From contig NZ_CADCWD010000017.1 of the NCBI RefSeq assembly GCF_902806315.1, positions 1 to 64,000 on the forward strand: a stretch of 64,000 bases of DNA. Direction: 5' to 3'. This DNA is from an uncultured Sphingosinicella sp. GTDB lineage: Bacteria > Pseudomonadota > Alphaproteobacteria > Sphingomonadales > Sphingomonadaceae. The position numbers and the translations under genes were made by a program. Numbering within the stretch: position 1 is the stretch's first letter; every line of letters begins with the position of its first letter. The notes beneath the pieces are model-generated. The model was not told the origin of the DNA, did not search any database, and saw only the letters and a program-made list of their open reading frames with translations. Positions 39,120-49,166 of this stretch are shown here, one piece after another.

Positions 39120-39398
39120 ATGAAACTCGTCATCAAAGCCATCGCCGTCTCGGCCTTCGCGACCCTCTCCGCCTGTGGCGGCGGCGGCGACAGCGCGGCC
39201 TCCAACATCGAAGCCGCGGCCGAGAACCAGTCGGAGGCGCTCGAGGCCCAGGCCGACAACCTCACCCAGCAGGCCGACAACGCCACCGGCGCCGAAGCGA
39301 ACGCTCTGGAGAACCAGGCCACCGCCATGGAAAACCAGGCCGAGAATGTCAGCGAAGCCGGCGAGAACCAGGCCGAAGCCGCCGACGACGCCCAATAA
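39120..39398 (+). CDS. Small Asn/Gln/Ala-rich lipoprotein (copy 2, paralogue)
   Basis: MKLVIKAIAVSAFATLSACGGGGDSA lipobox then NQSEALEAQADNLTQQADNATGAEANALENQATAMENQAENVSEAGENQAEAADDAQ; same length (92 aa) as copy 1. Confidence 0.82.
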   Translation: MKLVIKAIAVSAFATLSACGGGGDSAASNIEAAAENQSEALEAQADNLTQQADNATGAEANALENQATAMENQAENVSEAGENQAEAADDAQ

Positions 39399-39412
39399 GC
39401 TCGTTCCAGAGA

Positions 39413-39446
39413 AGGGCTGCCGCGGAAGGTCTCGGCAGCCCTTTTT
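39413..39446 (+). terminator. Rho-independent terminator
   Basis: GGGCTGCCG (39413-39421) ... CGGCAGCCC (39433-39441) followed by TTTTT. Confidence 0.85.
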
Positions 39447-39507
39447 CGCGTTAACCGCCGCTGGCCCATCCCCAACTCACTAAGGGCGTCACGCCGATGA
39501 CCGCCGA

Positions 39508-40347
39508 TCAGGCCCGTCCGCCTCGTTCGGCCAGGAAGCTCAGCAGATCCTGCGACAGTTGATCCTTGTGCGTTGCGAAGAGCCCGTGCGGAGCGCCTTC
39601 ATATTCGATCAATCGCGCGCCCGCGATCGCCTGTGCCGCCGCGCGGCCGGTCGCGTCGATCGGCGCGTCGCTGTCGCTGGTCCCGTGGACGATCAGGGTC
39701 GGCACCCGAAACGCCGCCATCTCCGGGCGAAAGTCGGTGGTGCCGAACGCGAGCCGGGCGACGAGCGCCGGGTGCACGCCAATCTCCATCGCCATGCCCC
39801 ATGCCCAATCGAGCACCGCCTGGCTTACCGGATGCGAGATCACGCCCACGCCGAAGAAGGTCTTGAAGTAGGAGCGGTAGAAGTCCGCCCGGTCCGCGAC
39901 CAGCTTCCCGGTCATCCGCGCGAACTTGGCCGGGTCGAATCCATCCGGATTGTCGTCCCGCCTCAGCAGCAGCGGCAGCACCGGCGCCACCAGCGCCGCT
40001 TGCGACACACCCCTGCCACCGTGCCGCGACATGTATCGCGCGACATCGCCCGTACCCATCGAAAAGGCGACCAAAGCAGCCCCGGATTCGATCTCGGCCG
40101 CCGCCATCACATCCGCAAGATCGTCCGCGAACGTGTCGTAATCATAGCCCTCCCACGGCTGGTCCGACCGGCCGAAGCCTCGTCGGTCGTAAGCGATGAC
40201 GCGACAGCCGGCCTCGGCGAGCGCCATCGCCTGATCGTCCCACATGTCCGCCGACAAGGGCCAGCCGTGGATCATCACCACTGGCCGCCCCTCGCCCCAA
40301 TCCTTGACGTAGAGTTCGGTCCCGTCGCGTGTCTCGATGATCGGCAT
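39508..40347 (-). CDS. Alpha/beta hydrolase (chloroperoxidase-like)
   Basis: VVMIHGWPLSADMWDDQAMALAEAGCRVIAYDRRGFGRSDQPWEGYDYDTFADDLADVM...VAFSMGTGDVARYMSRHG...GAPHGLFATHKDQLSQDLL. Confidence 0.93.
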   Translation of the reverse strand: MPIIETRDGTELYVKDWGEGRPVVMIHGWPLSADMWDDQAMALAEAGCRVIAYDRRGFGRSDQPWEGYDYDTFADDLADVMAAAEIESGAALVAFSMGTGDVARYMSRHGGRGVSQAALVAPVLPLLLRRDDNPDGFDPAKFARMTGKLVADRADFYRSYFKTFFGVGVISHPVSQAVLDWAWGMAMEIGVHPALVARLAFGTTDFRPEMAAFRVPTLIVHGTSDSDAPIDATGRAAAQAIAGARLIEYEGAPHGLFATHKDQLSQDLLSFLAERGGRA

Positions 40348-40494
40348 GCGCCGCCTTTCGCCAGTGATGTGAAGACCATAGCCGTTCACCACGGCCAAGG
40401 TTCCACCGGGCGAACCGCCCCGAACCGCGCAAAGGTCAAAGCGGACGATGTTCGACGCGGCCCAGCACACTCCGGCTGCTGAGCGTCTCCGGCT

Positions 40495-41346
40495 TTAGGC
40501 CGGGCGGTTGCCCATTGGTTCGCCGAGCCGCACCGGCCGCTCCGGTGCCCAGTCTTCGTTGAAGGCAATGGTGCCCTGCCTGAACAGCATCACGACCGTG
40601 GAGCCGAGAAGGAAGCGGCCCATCTCGTCGCCCTTTCGCAACAGGATCGGATCCTCAGCATAGGTCCATTCCGACACCTTGTTGGTGCGCTTCGGATTGA
40701 CGACGCCGTGCCAGACCGTTGCCATGCTGCCGACGATGGTGGCGCCGACCAGGACCATTACGAACGGCCCGTGTTCCGGCGATTCGAAGACGCACACCAC
40801 GCGCTCATTGCGCGCAAACAGGTTCGGCACACCGCGCGCGGTGGTCGGGTTCACCGAGAACAGCGAACCCGGCACATAGATCATGCGCGTGAGCTTGCCG
40901 TCGCAGGGCATGTGCAGGCGGTGATAATCCTTTGGCGACAGGTACAGGTTGGCGAAGCTGCCGTGGCGGAAATGAGCCGCCAGCGTCGCGTCGCCACCGA
41001 CAAGTTCGGTGGTGGTGAAGCGATGGCCCTTGGCCTGCAGGATGTGGTGGTCGTCGATGGCGCCGAACTGGCTAATGGCCCCGTCCACGGGGCAGGCGAA
41101 ATCGGCCTCCGACAACGGGCGAGCGCCCGTTTTGAGCGGGCGGGTGAAGAACTCATTGAAGCTGTTGTAGCTCCCGATGTCCGCGTTTTCGGCTTCGTGC
41201 ATGGCGACGCCGTACTTGCCCACGAACCAGCGGATCAGCCGGGGCGTGAACCAGTCGCTGCGCGCCCCCGCGATGCGGCCGGCGAAGGTCGTCAGACGCC
41301 GCTTGGGCAAGATGTGCTGAAGCATGACGTTCAGGCGGTCGGACAT
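40495..41346 (-). CDS. psd: Phosphatidylserine decarboxylase
   Basis: FNEFFTRPLKTGARPLSEADFACPVDGAISQFGAIDDHHILQAKGHRF...YLSPKDYHRLHMPCDGKLTRMIYVPGSLFSVNP...KGDEMGRFLLGSTVVMLF. Confidence 0.95.
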   Translation of the reverse strand: MSDRLNVMLQHILPKRRLTTFAGRIAGARSDWFTPRLIRWFVGKYGVAMHEAENADIGSYNSFNEFFTRPLKTGARPLSEADFACPVDGAISQFGAIDDHHILQAKGHRFTTTELVGGDATLAAHFRHGSFANLYLSPKDYHRLHMPCDGKLTRMIYVPGSLFSVNPTTARGVPNLFARNERVVCVFESPEHGPFVMVLVGATIVGSMATVWHGVVNPKRTNKVSEWTYAEDPILLRKGDEMGRFLLGSTVVMLFRQGTIAFNEDWAPERPVRLGEPMGNRPA

Positions 41347-41391
41347 ATCAATCTCAAGCGTTCACACCTTCATCTGCTTCGGCATGCCAAG

Positions 41392-41544
41392 CTAAGCGAA
41401 ATCGCCCAGCCTGGCGGCCTCTTCTTCCTCCTGCTCTTGATTGGGGTGGGTCGTCGCCGGGTTCTGGGCATCGCCGCCATTCTCAAACGTGCCGGACATG
41501 TCGTTAGGGTCGGGCTGGTTGCCTGGCTTCGGGATGATCGTCAT
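41392..41544 (-). CDS. Small acidic protein (50 aa)
   Basis: MTIIPKPGNQPDPNDMSGTFENGGDAQNPATTHPNQEQEEEEAARLGDFA; plausible but short. Confidence 0.45.
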   Translation of the reverse strand: MTIIPKPGNQPDPNDMSGTFENGGDAQNPATTHPNQEQEEEEAARLGDFA

Positions 41545-41671
41545 CTTGCTCTCCTTGTGCCCAGTACAACGCACCGGCACACAGATGTGCCATCGCCTGT
41601 CAGCCGCTGCATATCCGCGATCGCTCGGAATGCCCAAAAGCGGAATGTTCGCCCCGGGGCAGTCATGCCGT

Positions 41672-41712
41672 CAAAGAAAAAGGCCCCGCATCGCTGCGAG
41701 GCCTTTCCTGTT
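41672..41712 (-). terminator. Rho-independent terminator of pnp
   Basis: Minus strand AGGCCTCGCA GCGA TGCGGGGCCT followed by TTTTTC. Confidence 0.8.
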
Positions 41713-41734
41713 TCAGCTCTAACGCTCTGTCGAC

Positions 41735-44155
41735 TTAATCGTCATCGCGGGTCAGGAACGCCGGTGCGAACTCCGGCTCGGGGCCATCGTCGCGACCACC
41801 TGAACGGGGCTCGCGGTCGCCGCCTTCGCTGCGCTCGCGGCGGGGTCCGCGATCCCCCCGATCGCCGCCCCCGCGACCTTCGCCGCGCTCGCCGCCCCGG
41901 CCACCACCGTCACGGCCGCCGCCGTCACGACGAGGCCCACGATCACGGCCGCCACCGCCGTCGCGGCGGGGACCACGGTCGCGATCGCCACGGTCGCCGC
42001 GCGGGCCCCGCTCACGATCGCCGCCTTCGCGCGGAGGACGCGTGTCCTCCAGCTCGGCGCCGGTCTCCTGGTCGACGACGCGCATCGACAGGCGGACCTT
42101 GCCGCGCTGGTCGATCTCGAGGACCTTGACCTTGACCTCCTGGCCTTCGCTCAGGGCGTCCGAGACCTTCTCGACGCGCTCGTTGCGGATCTCCGAGACG
42201 TGGACGAGACCGTCCTTGCCGCCCATGAAGTTCACGAACGCGCCGAAGTCGACCATGTTGACGACCTTGCCGGTGTAGACCTTGCCGACCTCGGGCTCCT
42301 CGACGATGCCGGAGATCCAGCGGCGCGCCGCCTCGATCTGCGACAGATCGGACGAGCTGATCTTGATCAGGCCCTCGTCGTCGATGTCCACCTTGGCGCC
42401 CGTTTGCGCGACGATCTCGCGGATCACCTTGCCGCCGGTGCCGATCACTTCGCGGATCTTCGCCTTGTCGATCTGCATGGTCTCGATACGCGGGGCGTGA
42501 GCGGAAAGCTCCTGCCGCGTCTCGCCGAGCGCCTTGTTCATCTCCGCGAGGATATGCGCGCGGCCTTCGCTGGCCTGGGCCAGAGCGATGCGCATGATCT
42601 CCTCGGTGATGCCGGCGATCTTGATATCCATCTGGAGCGAGGTGATGCCCTTCTCCGTTCCGGCCACCTTGAAGTCCATGTCGCCGAGATGATCCTCGTC
42701 GCCCAGGATGTCGGAGAGGACCGCGAAGTCCTTGCCTTCCAGGATCAGGCCCATTGCGATGCCGGAGACCGGCCGCTTCAAGGGCACGCCGGCATCCATC
42801 AGCGCGAGGGAGCCGCCGCACACGCTCGCCATCGACGAGGAGCCGTTGCTCTCGGTGATGTCGGAGGTGACGCGGATCGTGTAGGGGAATTCCTCCGCCG
42901 TCGGCAGCACCGGGTGCAGCGCGCGCCAGGCGAGCTTGCCGTGGCCGACTTCGCGGCGCCCGGGGGCTCCGAAGCGGCCGACTTCGCCTACCGAATAAGG
43001 CGGGAAGTTATAGTGCAGCATGAAATTCTGGTAGGAGAGGCCTTCCAGTCCGTCGATCATCTGCTCGGCGTCCTTGGTGCCCAAGGTGGTCGTGCAGATC
43101 GCCTGGGTCTCGCCGCGGGTGAACAGCGAGGAGCCGTGGGTGCGCGGCAGGAAGCCGACCATCGACTCGATCGGGCGCACCGTCTTGGTGTCGCGGCCGT
43201 CGATACGGCGGCCGTCCTTCAGGATCGCGCCGCGGACGATTTCCGCCTCCAGCTTCTTCACCAGCTTGAGGCTGGCGAGATAGGCTGAGGGGTTCTCGTC
43301 CTTGGTCGCTTCAAACGCTTCGCGGGCCTTGGTCCGGGCTTCGTTGACCGCGGTCTGGCGCGCCTGCTTGTCCGTGATGCGATAGGCCGCGGCGAGGTCC
43401 TCGCCGATCAGGTCGCGAAGCTGCTGCTTCACCGCCTTGTGATCGTCGCCCTGGTCGAGTTCCCACGGATCCTTGGCCGACTGCTCCGCCAGCTTGATGA
43501 TCGCGCCGATCACCTTGCGGCTCGCCTCGTGCGCGAAGCTGACCGCGCCCAGCATGATCTCTTCCGAAAGCTCCTTGGCTTCGGATTCCACCATCATCAC
43601 CGCGTCCTGCGTGGCTGCGACGACGAGGTCGAGCTCGCCTTCCTTGCACTGGTCGAGGCTCGGGTTGAGCTGATACTCGCCATCCTTGTAGCCGACGCGC
43701 GCCGCGCCGATCGGGCCCATGAAGGGCACGCCCGAAATGGTCAGCGCCGCCGACGCGGCCACCATCGCGACCATGTCCGGCTCGTTCACCCCGTCATAGG
43801 ACAGGACATGAGCAATGACGTTGATCTCGTTATAGAACCCTTCGGGGAACAGCGGACGGATCGGACGATCGATCAGGCGGCTGGTCAGCGTCTCCTTTTC
43901 GGTCGCGCCGCGCTCGCGCTTGAAGAAGCCGCCCGGGATGCGCCCGGCGGCCGAGAATTTTTCCTGGTAGTGGACGGTGAGCGGGAAGAAATCCTGCCCC
44001 GACTTGACGCTCTTCGCCGCGGTGACGGCGCAAAGGACGACGGTTTCGCCGAGGGTCGCGAGCACCGCGCCGTCAGCCTGGCGGGCAACGCGCCCCGTTT
44101 CGAGTGTCAGGGTTTGTCCGCCCCACTCGATCTGTACTTTCTTGGTATCGAACAT
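41735..44155 (-). CDS. pnp: Polyribonucleotide nucleotidyltransferase (PNPase)
   Basis: [45 protein letters not shown]...KH/S1 domains ([53 protein letters not shown]). Confidence 0.98.
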   Translation of the reverse strand: MFDTKKVQIEWGGQTLTLETGRVARQADGAVLATLGETVVLCAVTAAKSVKSGQDFFPLTVHYQEKFSAAGRIPGGFFKRERGATEKETLTSRLIDRPIRPLFPEGFYNEINVIAHVLSYDGVNEPDMVAMVAASAALTISGVPFMGPIGAARVGYKDGEYQLNPSLDQCKEGELDLVVAATQDAVMMVESEAKELSEEIMLGAVSFAHEASRKVIGAIIKLAEQSAKDPWELDQGDDHKAVKQQLRDLIGEDLAAAYRITDKQARQTAVNEARTKAREAFEATKDENPSAYLASLKLVKKLEAEIVRGAILKDGRRIDGRDTKTVRPIESMVGFLPRTHGSSLFTRGETQAICTTTLGTKDAEQMIDGLEGLSYQNFMLHYNFPPYSVGEVGRFGAPGRREVGHGKLAWRALHPVLPTAEEFPYTIRVTSDITESNGSSSMASVCGGSLALMDAGVPLKRPVSGIAMGLILEGKDFAVLSDILGDEDHLGDMDFKVAGTEKGITSLQMDIKIAGITEEIMRIALAQASEGRAHILAEMNKALGETRQELSAHAPRIETMQIDKAKIREVIGTGGKVIREIVAQTGAKVDIDDEGLIKISSSDLSQIEAARRWISGIVEEPEVGKVYTGKVVNMVDFGAFVNFMGGKDGLVHVSEIRNERVEKVSDALSEGQEVKVKVLEIDQRGKVRLSMRVVDQETGAELEDTRPPREGGDRERGPRGDRGDRDRGPRRDGGGGRDRGPRRDGGGRDGGGRGGERGEGRGGGDRGDRGPRRERSEGGDREPRSGGRDDGPEPEFAPAFLTRDDD

Positions 44156-44300
44156 GTAGTTTTCCTTAGATCCGGTCGCCAAATGCGGCCGGGGCAGCTA
44201 TCCGGACCCAAGTCCGGAGAGTTGGGCCTATATGGCCCATCGGGCACCGCCGAATTGCGGATGCCAGATATGACAAGCGGCCCCGCAGGGCCGCTTGGTG

Positions 44301-44570
44301 TTACTTACGAAGACCGAGCTTCGCGATGAGTGCGGTGTAGCGATCCGCTTCCGTCTTCCGGAGATAATCCAGAAGCGAGCGGCGCTTGTTGACCAGCATC
44401 AGAAGGCCGCGGCGGGAGTGATTGTCCTTCGCGTGCGTCTTGAAGTGCTGGGTGAGGTTGTTGATGCGCTCCGTGAGGATCGCGACCTGGACTTCGGGCG
44501 AACCCGTATCGCCGCTTCCGCGGGCGTTGTCCGAAATGATTTCCTGCTTGCGCTCGGCTGTCACCGACAT
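44301..44570 (-). CDS. rpsO: 30S ribosomal protein S15
   Basis: [72 protein letters not shown]. Confidence 0.98.
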   Translation of the reverse strand: MSVTAERKQEIISDNARGSGDTGSPEVQVAILTERINNLTQHFKTHAKDNHSRRGLLMLVNKRRSLLDYLRKTEADRYTALIAKLGLRK

Positions 44571-44572
44571 CG

Positions 44573-45586
44573 TCAAACTCCTTCGTGTCCTAGGTTGAAG
44601 CCGCGCACCACCCGAAGTTCGCCTTCGGAAAGCTCCACAAGCGCAACCGGAACAGACGCGTCGGTTGCTAGATGAAGCCCTGGCTTTGCGGCAATCCCGA
44701 CCAATCTGCGCCCCTCGCGGAGCGCCCTTGCCTGATCGGGGGTGACGGGTAGAGCCGGGATGTCGTCCAGCCCCGCCGTCAGCGGCAAGAGTGCCTGTTC
44801 AAGTTGGCGCGCTTGGGCGAGTTCGCCCAATTTGTCCAGCGAAATCGCGTGGGAAAGCCCGAACGAACCGGCCTTCACGCGCCTCAACATGGTGACGTGG
44901 CCCACTGTGTCCAAGGCATAGGCGATGTCGCGAGCGAGCGAGCGGATGTAGGTGCCCTTGGATACAGAAGCGGAGAGGGTGATCCCTCCCAGGTCCTCCC
45001 CGGCACGGGGAGGGGGACCATGCGAAGCATGGTGGAGGGGGCTCTCCACGCACTCGGCGTGTCTCCGGGCCCCCTCCACCGCTGTTCCGGCGGCCCCCCT
45101 CCCCGTTCCGGGGAGGACTTGAAGTGAGTGCACCGTCACCTCGCGTGCCTTCATCTCCACCGCTTCGCCGGACCTGGCGAGGTCGTACGCGCGGCGGCCG
45201 TCGATCTTTAGGGCCGAGTAACTGGGCGGCACCTGCTCGATCGTGCCGGTGAAGCGTGGCAGGACAGCGTGCACCTCCGCCTCGGAGGGCGTCTTCTCGG
45301 AGGTCACGACCACCTCCCCTTCCGCGTCGAGCGTGCTCGTCTCGACCCCGAAGCGGATCGTGAACTCGTAACGCTTGTCGGAATCCAGCGCGCGCCCGCA
45401 CAGCTTCGTCGCCTCGCCGAGCGCGACCGGCAGCACGCCGCTGGCGAGCGGGTCCAGCGTCCCGCCGTGCCCCACCTTCACCTTGGGATAGCCGCCCGCC
45501 CGCAGCGCCCGCTTGACCGCAGATACGACATCTGTCGAGCCCGGCCCGACCGGCTTGTCGATGATCAGCCAGCCGTGGAGCGCCAT
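44573..45586 (-). CDS. truB: tRNA pseudouridine(55) synthase, with an in-frame palindromic insertion
   Basis: [28 protein letters not shown]...[26 protein letters not shown]...[34 protein letters not shown]; anomalous segment [47 protein letters not shown]. Confidence 0.95.
   Translation of the reverse strand: MALHGWLIIDKPVGPGSTDVVSAVKRALRAGGYPKVKVGHGGTLDPLASGVLPVALGEATKLCGRALDSDKRYEFTIRFGVETSTLDAEGEVVVTSEKTPSEAEVHAVLPRFTGTIEQVPPSYSALKIDGRRAYDLARSGEAVEMKAREVTVHSLQVLPGTGRGAAGTAVEGARRHAECVESPLHHASHGPPPRAGEDLGGITLSASVSKGTYIRSLARDIAYALDTVGHVTMLRRVKAGSFGLSHAISLDKLGELAQARQLEQALLPLTAGLDDIPALPVTPDQARALREGRRLVGIAAKPGLHLATDASVPVALVELSEGELRVVRGFNLGHEGV
44991..45122. repeat. Large palindromic element inside truB
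   Basis: Left arm TCCTCCCCGGCACGGGGAGGGGGACCATGCGAAGCATGGTGGAGGGGG; right arm GGCCCCCTCCACCGCTGTTCCGGCGGCCCCCCTCCCCGTTCCGGGGAGGA. Confidence 0.88.
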
Positions 45587-46104
45587 TCGTCCGCCAGGAT
45601 AGAGAACAGGACGGTGTCGCGGACATGGCCGTTCCAGGTGATCCGGTCCTGCCGGATGACGCCCTCGCGCACCCCGCCGATCTTGGCCATCGCCGCCTGC
45701 GAGCGCGCGTTGCGGCTGTCGACGCGGAACTCGATCCGGCGGAAGCCGCACGCGATCGCGCGGCCGATCATCAGATCCTTGACGCGCCGGTTCATGCCCG
45801 TGCCGCGAAGATCCGGCACGTAATAGGTGTTGCCGATCTCGAGCACGCCCCGATCCGGCTCGATCGAGATGAAGCAGCTCATGCCGACCAGCCGGTCGCC
45901 CGAAAAGATCGCGAACGGCGCCCAGTTCGGGCGGCTCAGCAGAAGCTCGAAGCTCCGGTCGAAATGCTCCGTATCGTAGGAGGTCGCATAAATCGCCCAG
46001 ATATCGCGATCCTCGGCGCAGGCGGCGCGGAGCGGCTCCCGGTGCGTTTCGGCGAGCGGCTCCAGCCGCAGGTCGCCGTCCCGCATCACCGCTGTAAGGT
46101 TCAC
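45565..46104 (-). CDS. GNAT family N-acetyltransferase
   Basis: [30 protein letters not shown]...[76 protein letters not shown]. Confidence 0.93.
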   Translation of the reverse strand: MNLTAVMRDGDLRLEPLAETHREPLRAACAEDRDIWAIYATSYDTEHFDRSFELLLSRPNWAPFAIFSGDRLVGMSCFISIEPDRGVLEIGNTYYVPDLRGTGMNRRVKDLMIGRAIACGFRRIEFRVDSRNARSQAAMAKIGGVREGVIRQDRITWNGHVRDTVLFSILADEWRSTAG

Positions 46105-46505
46105 TCCTCCTCGTCGGCGGCGAGGTCGCGCGCCACCTTCGGCGAGCGCAGGAGGCGATCGATATGGCTGCCTTCGTCGAAGCTCTCGTCCGCGAGGAAT
46201 TTGAGCTTCGCCGCATATTTGGTATTCACCCGCGAGGCGACCGAGCGCTGCAGGAAGGCGGTGTTGGTGCGCAGTGCCTTCAACACCTGCGCTTCGTCCG
46301 CGCCGAGCAGCGGCTTCACGAAAACCGTCGCGTGGCGAAGGTCCGGCGACATGCGCACCTCGGTGACGGAGACCGGATGGCTCGCCAGCACATCGTCATG
46401 CACCTCGCCGCGCGCCAGGATGTCGGCCAGAACATGGCGCACCTGCTCCCCAACGCGAAGCAGGCGGACGGAACGTCCTTCGGGAGTTTCGTTCTGACGT
46501 GCCAT
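46101..46505 (-). CDS. rbfA: Ribosome-binding factor A
   Basis: [25 protein letters not shown]...[23 protein letters not shown]; located between infB and truB. Confidence 0.95.
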   Translation of the reverse strand: MARQNETPEGRSVRLLRVGEQVRHVLADILARGEVHDDVLASHPVSVTEVRMSPDLRHATVFVKPLLGADEAQVLKALRTNTAFLQRSVASRVNTKYAAKLKFLADESFDEGSHIDRLLRSPKVARDLAADEEE

Positions 46506-46508
46506 GTA

Positions 46509-46614
46509 TCCCTCTCCCCTTCAGGGGAGAGGCTAGGAGAGGGGGAGTCGATCACCTCTCGGCAGCTTGAAAACTGCCCCTCTCCCTGACCCTCCCCCCG
46601 ACGGGGAGAGGGGA
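46509..46614. repeat. Intergenic palindromic repeat element filling the infB-rbfA gap
   Basis: CCCTCTCCCCTTCAGGGGAGAGGCTAGGAGAGGGGGAG ... GCCCCTCTCCCTGACCCTCCCCCCGACGGGGAGAGGGGA. Confidence 0.85.
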
Positions 46615-46615
46615 C

Positions 46616-49153
46616 TTACAAAGTCCGTGCGCGCTCTTCGACTTCGAAGACTTCGAGGTGGTCGCCCGCCTTGATGTCGTTGGTGTCGGCAAGCAGCACG
46701 CCGCATTCGAGGCCCGCGCGCACTTCGGCGACGTCGTCTTTGAAGCGCCGCAGCGATGCGATCGTCGTCTTGGACACGATGACGTCCTCGCGGGTGAGGC
46801 GCGCATGGAGGCCCTTGCGGATGACGCCTTCGAGCACCAGCAGACCGGCCGCCTTGTCCCGCTTGCCGGCGGGGAAGACTTCCTGGACGCGGGCGCGGCC
46901 GAGCACCGTCTCGACGATCTCCGGCCCGAGCTCGCCCGCCATCGCGCCCTTCACCCAGTCGGTGAGGTGATAGATGACGTCGTAATAGCGGAACTCGACC
47001 TTGTTGCGCTCGGCGATCTCGCGCGCCTTGGCGTTCGGGCGGACGTTGAAGCCGATGATCGGCGCGCCGCTCGCGGAGGCGAGGATCACGTCGCTCTCCG
47101 TGATCGCACCGACACCCGAGTGAAGGATGCGGGCCTTGATGTCCTCGGTCGAGATGCGGTTGACCGCGGTCGAGATCGCCTCGGCCGAACCCTGCACGTC
47201 GGCCTTGATGACCAGCGCAAACTCCTTGGCCTGGCTGGCGCGCGAGGCGAACATGTTCTCAAGGCTGATCGGCGCGGAGGTGGTCCGCTTCCGGTCGAGC
47301 ATCGTCTGGCGATATTCCGCGACTTCGCGGGCGCGGGCATCGTTCTCCACGACGGTGAGCGTGTCGCCCGCCGACGGCACGCCGGACAGGCCGAGCACTT
47401 CCACCGGCACGGAGGGTCCGGCTTCCTTCACCTGCTTGCCCTTGTCGTCGATCATCGCGCGGACCTTGCCGCTGATCGCGCCGACGACGAAGATGTCGCC
47501 GACCTTCAGCGTGCCGCGCTGCACGAGCACAGTGGCGAGCGGGCCGCGGCCCTTGTCGAGCTTGGCTTCGATGACGGTGCCCTCGGCCGCGCGCTTCGGA
47601 TTGGCCTTCAGCTCGAGCAGCTCGGCCTGGAGGTTGATCGCTTCCAGCAAGCCGTCGAGGTTCGTCTTCTTGAGCGCCGAGACTTCGACGTCCTGAACGT
47701 CGCCGCCCAGATCCTCGACCACGATCTCGTGCTGCAGCAGCTCCTCGCGGACCCGTTGCGGACGCGCTCCGTCCTTGTCGATCTTGTTGATCGCCACGAT
47801 CATCGGCACGCCGGCCGCCTTCGTGTGGTTGATCGCTTCCACCGTCTGCGGCTTGAGGCCGTCATCGGCCGCCACCACCAGCACGACGATATCCGTCACG
47901 TTGGCGCCGCGCTGACGCATTTCCGTGAACGCCTCGTGGCCCGGCGTGTCGAGGAAAGTGATCTTCGACGTGTCGGGCATCGCCACCTGATACGCGCCGA
48001 TATGCTGGGTGATGCCGCCGGCCTCGCCGGAAACAACGTTGGCGCCGCGGATCGCGTCCAGCAGCGAGGTCTTGCCATGATCGACATGGCCCATGATCGT
48101 GACCACCGGCGGACGCGGCTGCAGGGACTCGGGCGGATCGATATCGGTCTGGGCCTGGATGTCGACGTCGGCCTCGGACACGCGGACGATGCGGTGGCCG
48201 AACTCCTCGATCAGCAGCTCGGCGGTATCCTGGTCGATGGTCTCGGTGATCGTGATGGGCGTGCCCATCTTGAACAGCGACTTGACGAGATCGGAACCGC
48301 GCTCGCCCATGCGCTTGGCGAGTTCCTGGACGGTAATCGCTTCGGGAACGTCGACGTCGCGATATTGCTTGGCGGACGGGCCGGCCTGCTGATGGTGACG
48401 CTTCTCCTTCTCGCGGGCGCGCTTCAGCGCGGCCAGCGAGCGGGCACGGGCGCCGCCCTCGTCGTCGAGCGCGCGAGTGACGGTGAGCTTGCCCGATTGA
48501 CGGCGATCGTCGACGCCGCGGGCGCCGCGGGCGGGGCGCGCAGGCGGCTCGGGGCGCTTGACGGGCGTGAAGCCGCGCGGAGCGGGCCGTGCGGGCCGGC
48601 GCTCCTCGGTGTCCGCAGCAGCGGCCGCGGGCGCCTCGGCAGCAGCGGGCTCGGCGGGGGCGGCAGCGGGCTGCTCGGCGGCGCGGCGCGCTTCCTCCTC
48701 CGCACGAACGCGTGCTTCTTCCTCGGCGCGGCGATTCTCTTCGGCCCGGCGCTTTTCGTCTTCGGTAGCCTCGACGGCCTTGCGGTCCTCGCGGCGGCGC
48801 GCTTCCTCCAAGGCCGTCATGCGGGCCTCTTCGGCCTCGCGAAGCAGGCGCTCCTGAAGCTCGCGGCGGCTGGTCGCATCATTGACCGGGCGCGTGGCGG
48901 GACGCGGCGCAGCAGGCTCCGGCGCACGCGTGACGGGAGCCGCGGGAGCGGGAGCCGGCTTCGGCGCTTCCTCGACGCGGGTCGCTTCCTGCGCGGCGGC
49001 GGGGCCGAGGATGCGGCGCTTCTTCACCTCCACGACGACCGTGTTGGAGCGGCCGTGGCTGAAGCTCTGCTTGACCTTACCGGTCTCAACCGTGCGCTTC
49101 AGGCCCAGCGGCGCGCGCGCTCCCAGCTTCGGCTTGTCTGTCGTTTCGCTCAT
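46616..49153 (-). CDS. infB: Translation initiation factor IF-2
   Basis: [44 protein letters not shown]...[33 protein letters not shown]. Confidence 0.98.
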   Translation of the reverse strand: MSETTDKPKLGARAPLGLKRTVETGKVKQSFSHGRSNTVVVEVKKRRILGPAAAQEATRVEEAPKPAPAPAAPVTRAPEPAAPRPATRPVNDATSRRELQERLLREAEEARMTALEEARRREDRKAVEATEDEKRRAEENRRAEEEARVRAEEEARRAAEQPAAAPAEPAAAEAPAAAAADTEERRPARPAPRGFTPVKRPEPPARPARGARGVDDRRQSGKLTVTRALDDEGGARARSLAALKRAREKEKRHHQQAGPSAKQYRDVDVPEAITVQELAKRMGERGSDLVKSLFKMGTPITITETIDQDTAELLIEEFGHRIVRVSEADVDIQAQTDIDPPESLQPRPPVVTIMGHVDHGKTSLLDAIRGANVVSGEAGGITQHIGAYQVAMPDTSKITFLDTPGHEAFTEMRQRGANVTDIVVLVVAADDGLKPQTVEAINHTKAAGVPMIVAINKIDKDGARPQRVREELLQHEIVVEDLGGDVQDVEVSALKKTNLDGLLEAINLQAELLELKANPKRAAEGTVIEAKLDKGRGPLATVLVQRGTLKVGDIFVVGAISGKVRAMIDDKGKQVKEAGPSVPVEVLGLSGVPSAGDTLTVVENDARAREVAEYRQTMLDRKRTTSAPISLENMFASRASQAKEFALVIKADVQGSAEAISTAVNRISTEDIKARILHSGVGAITESDVILASASGAPIIGFNVRPNAKAREIAERNKVEFRYYDVIYHLTDWVKGAMAGELGPEIVETVLGRARVQEVFPAGKRDKAAGLLVLEGVIRKGLHARLTREDVIVSKTTIASLRRFKDDVAEVRAGLECGVLLADTNDIKAGDHLEVFEVEERARTL

Positions 49154-49166
49154 ATAATCCTTCGTC

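Noticed and set aside
44991-45122. CRISPR-like or transposon explanation for the palindromes
   Set aside because: No regularly spaced spacers, transposase or target-site duplication visible; best described as dispersed palindromic elements.
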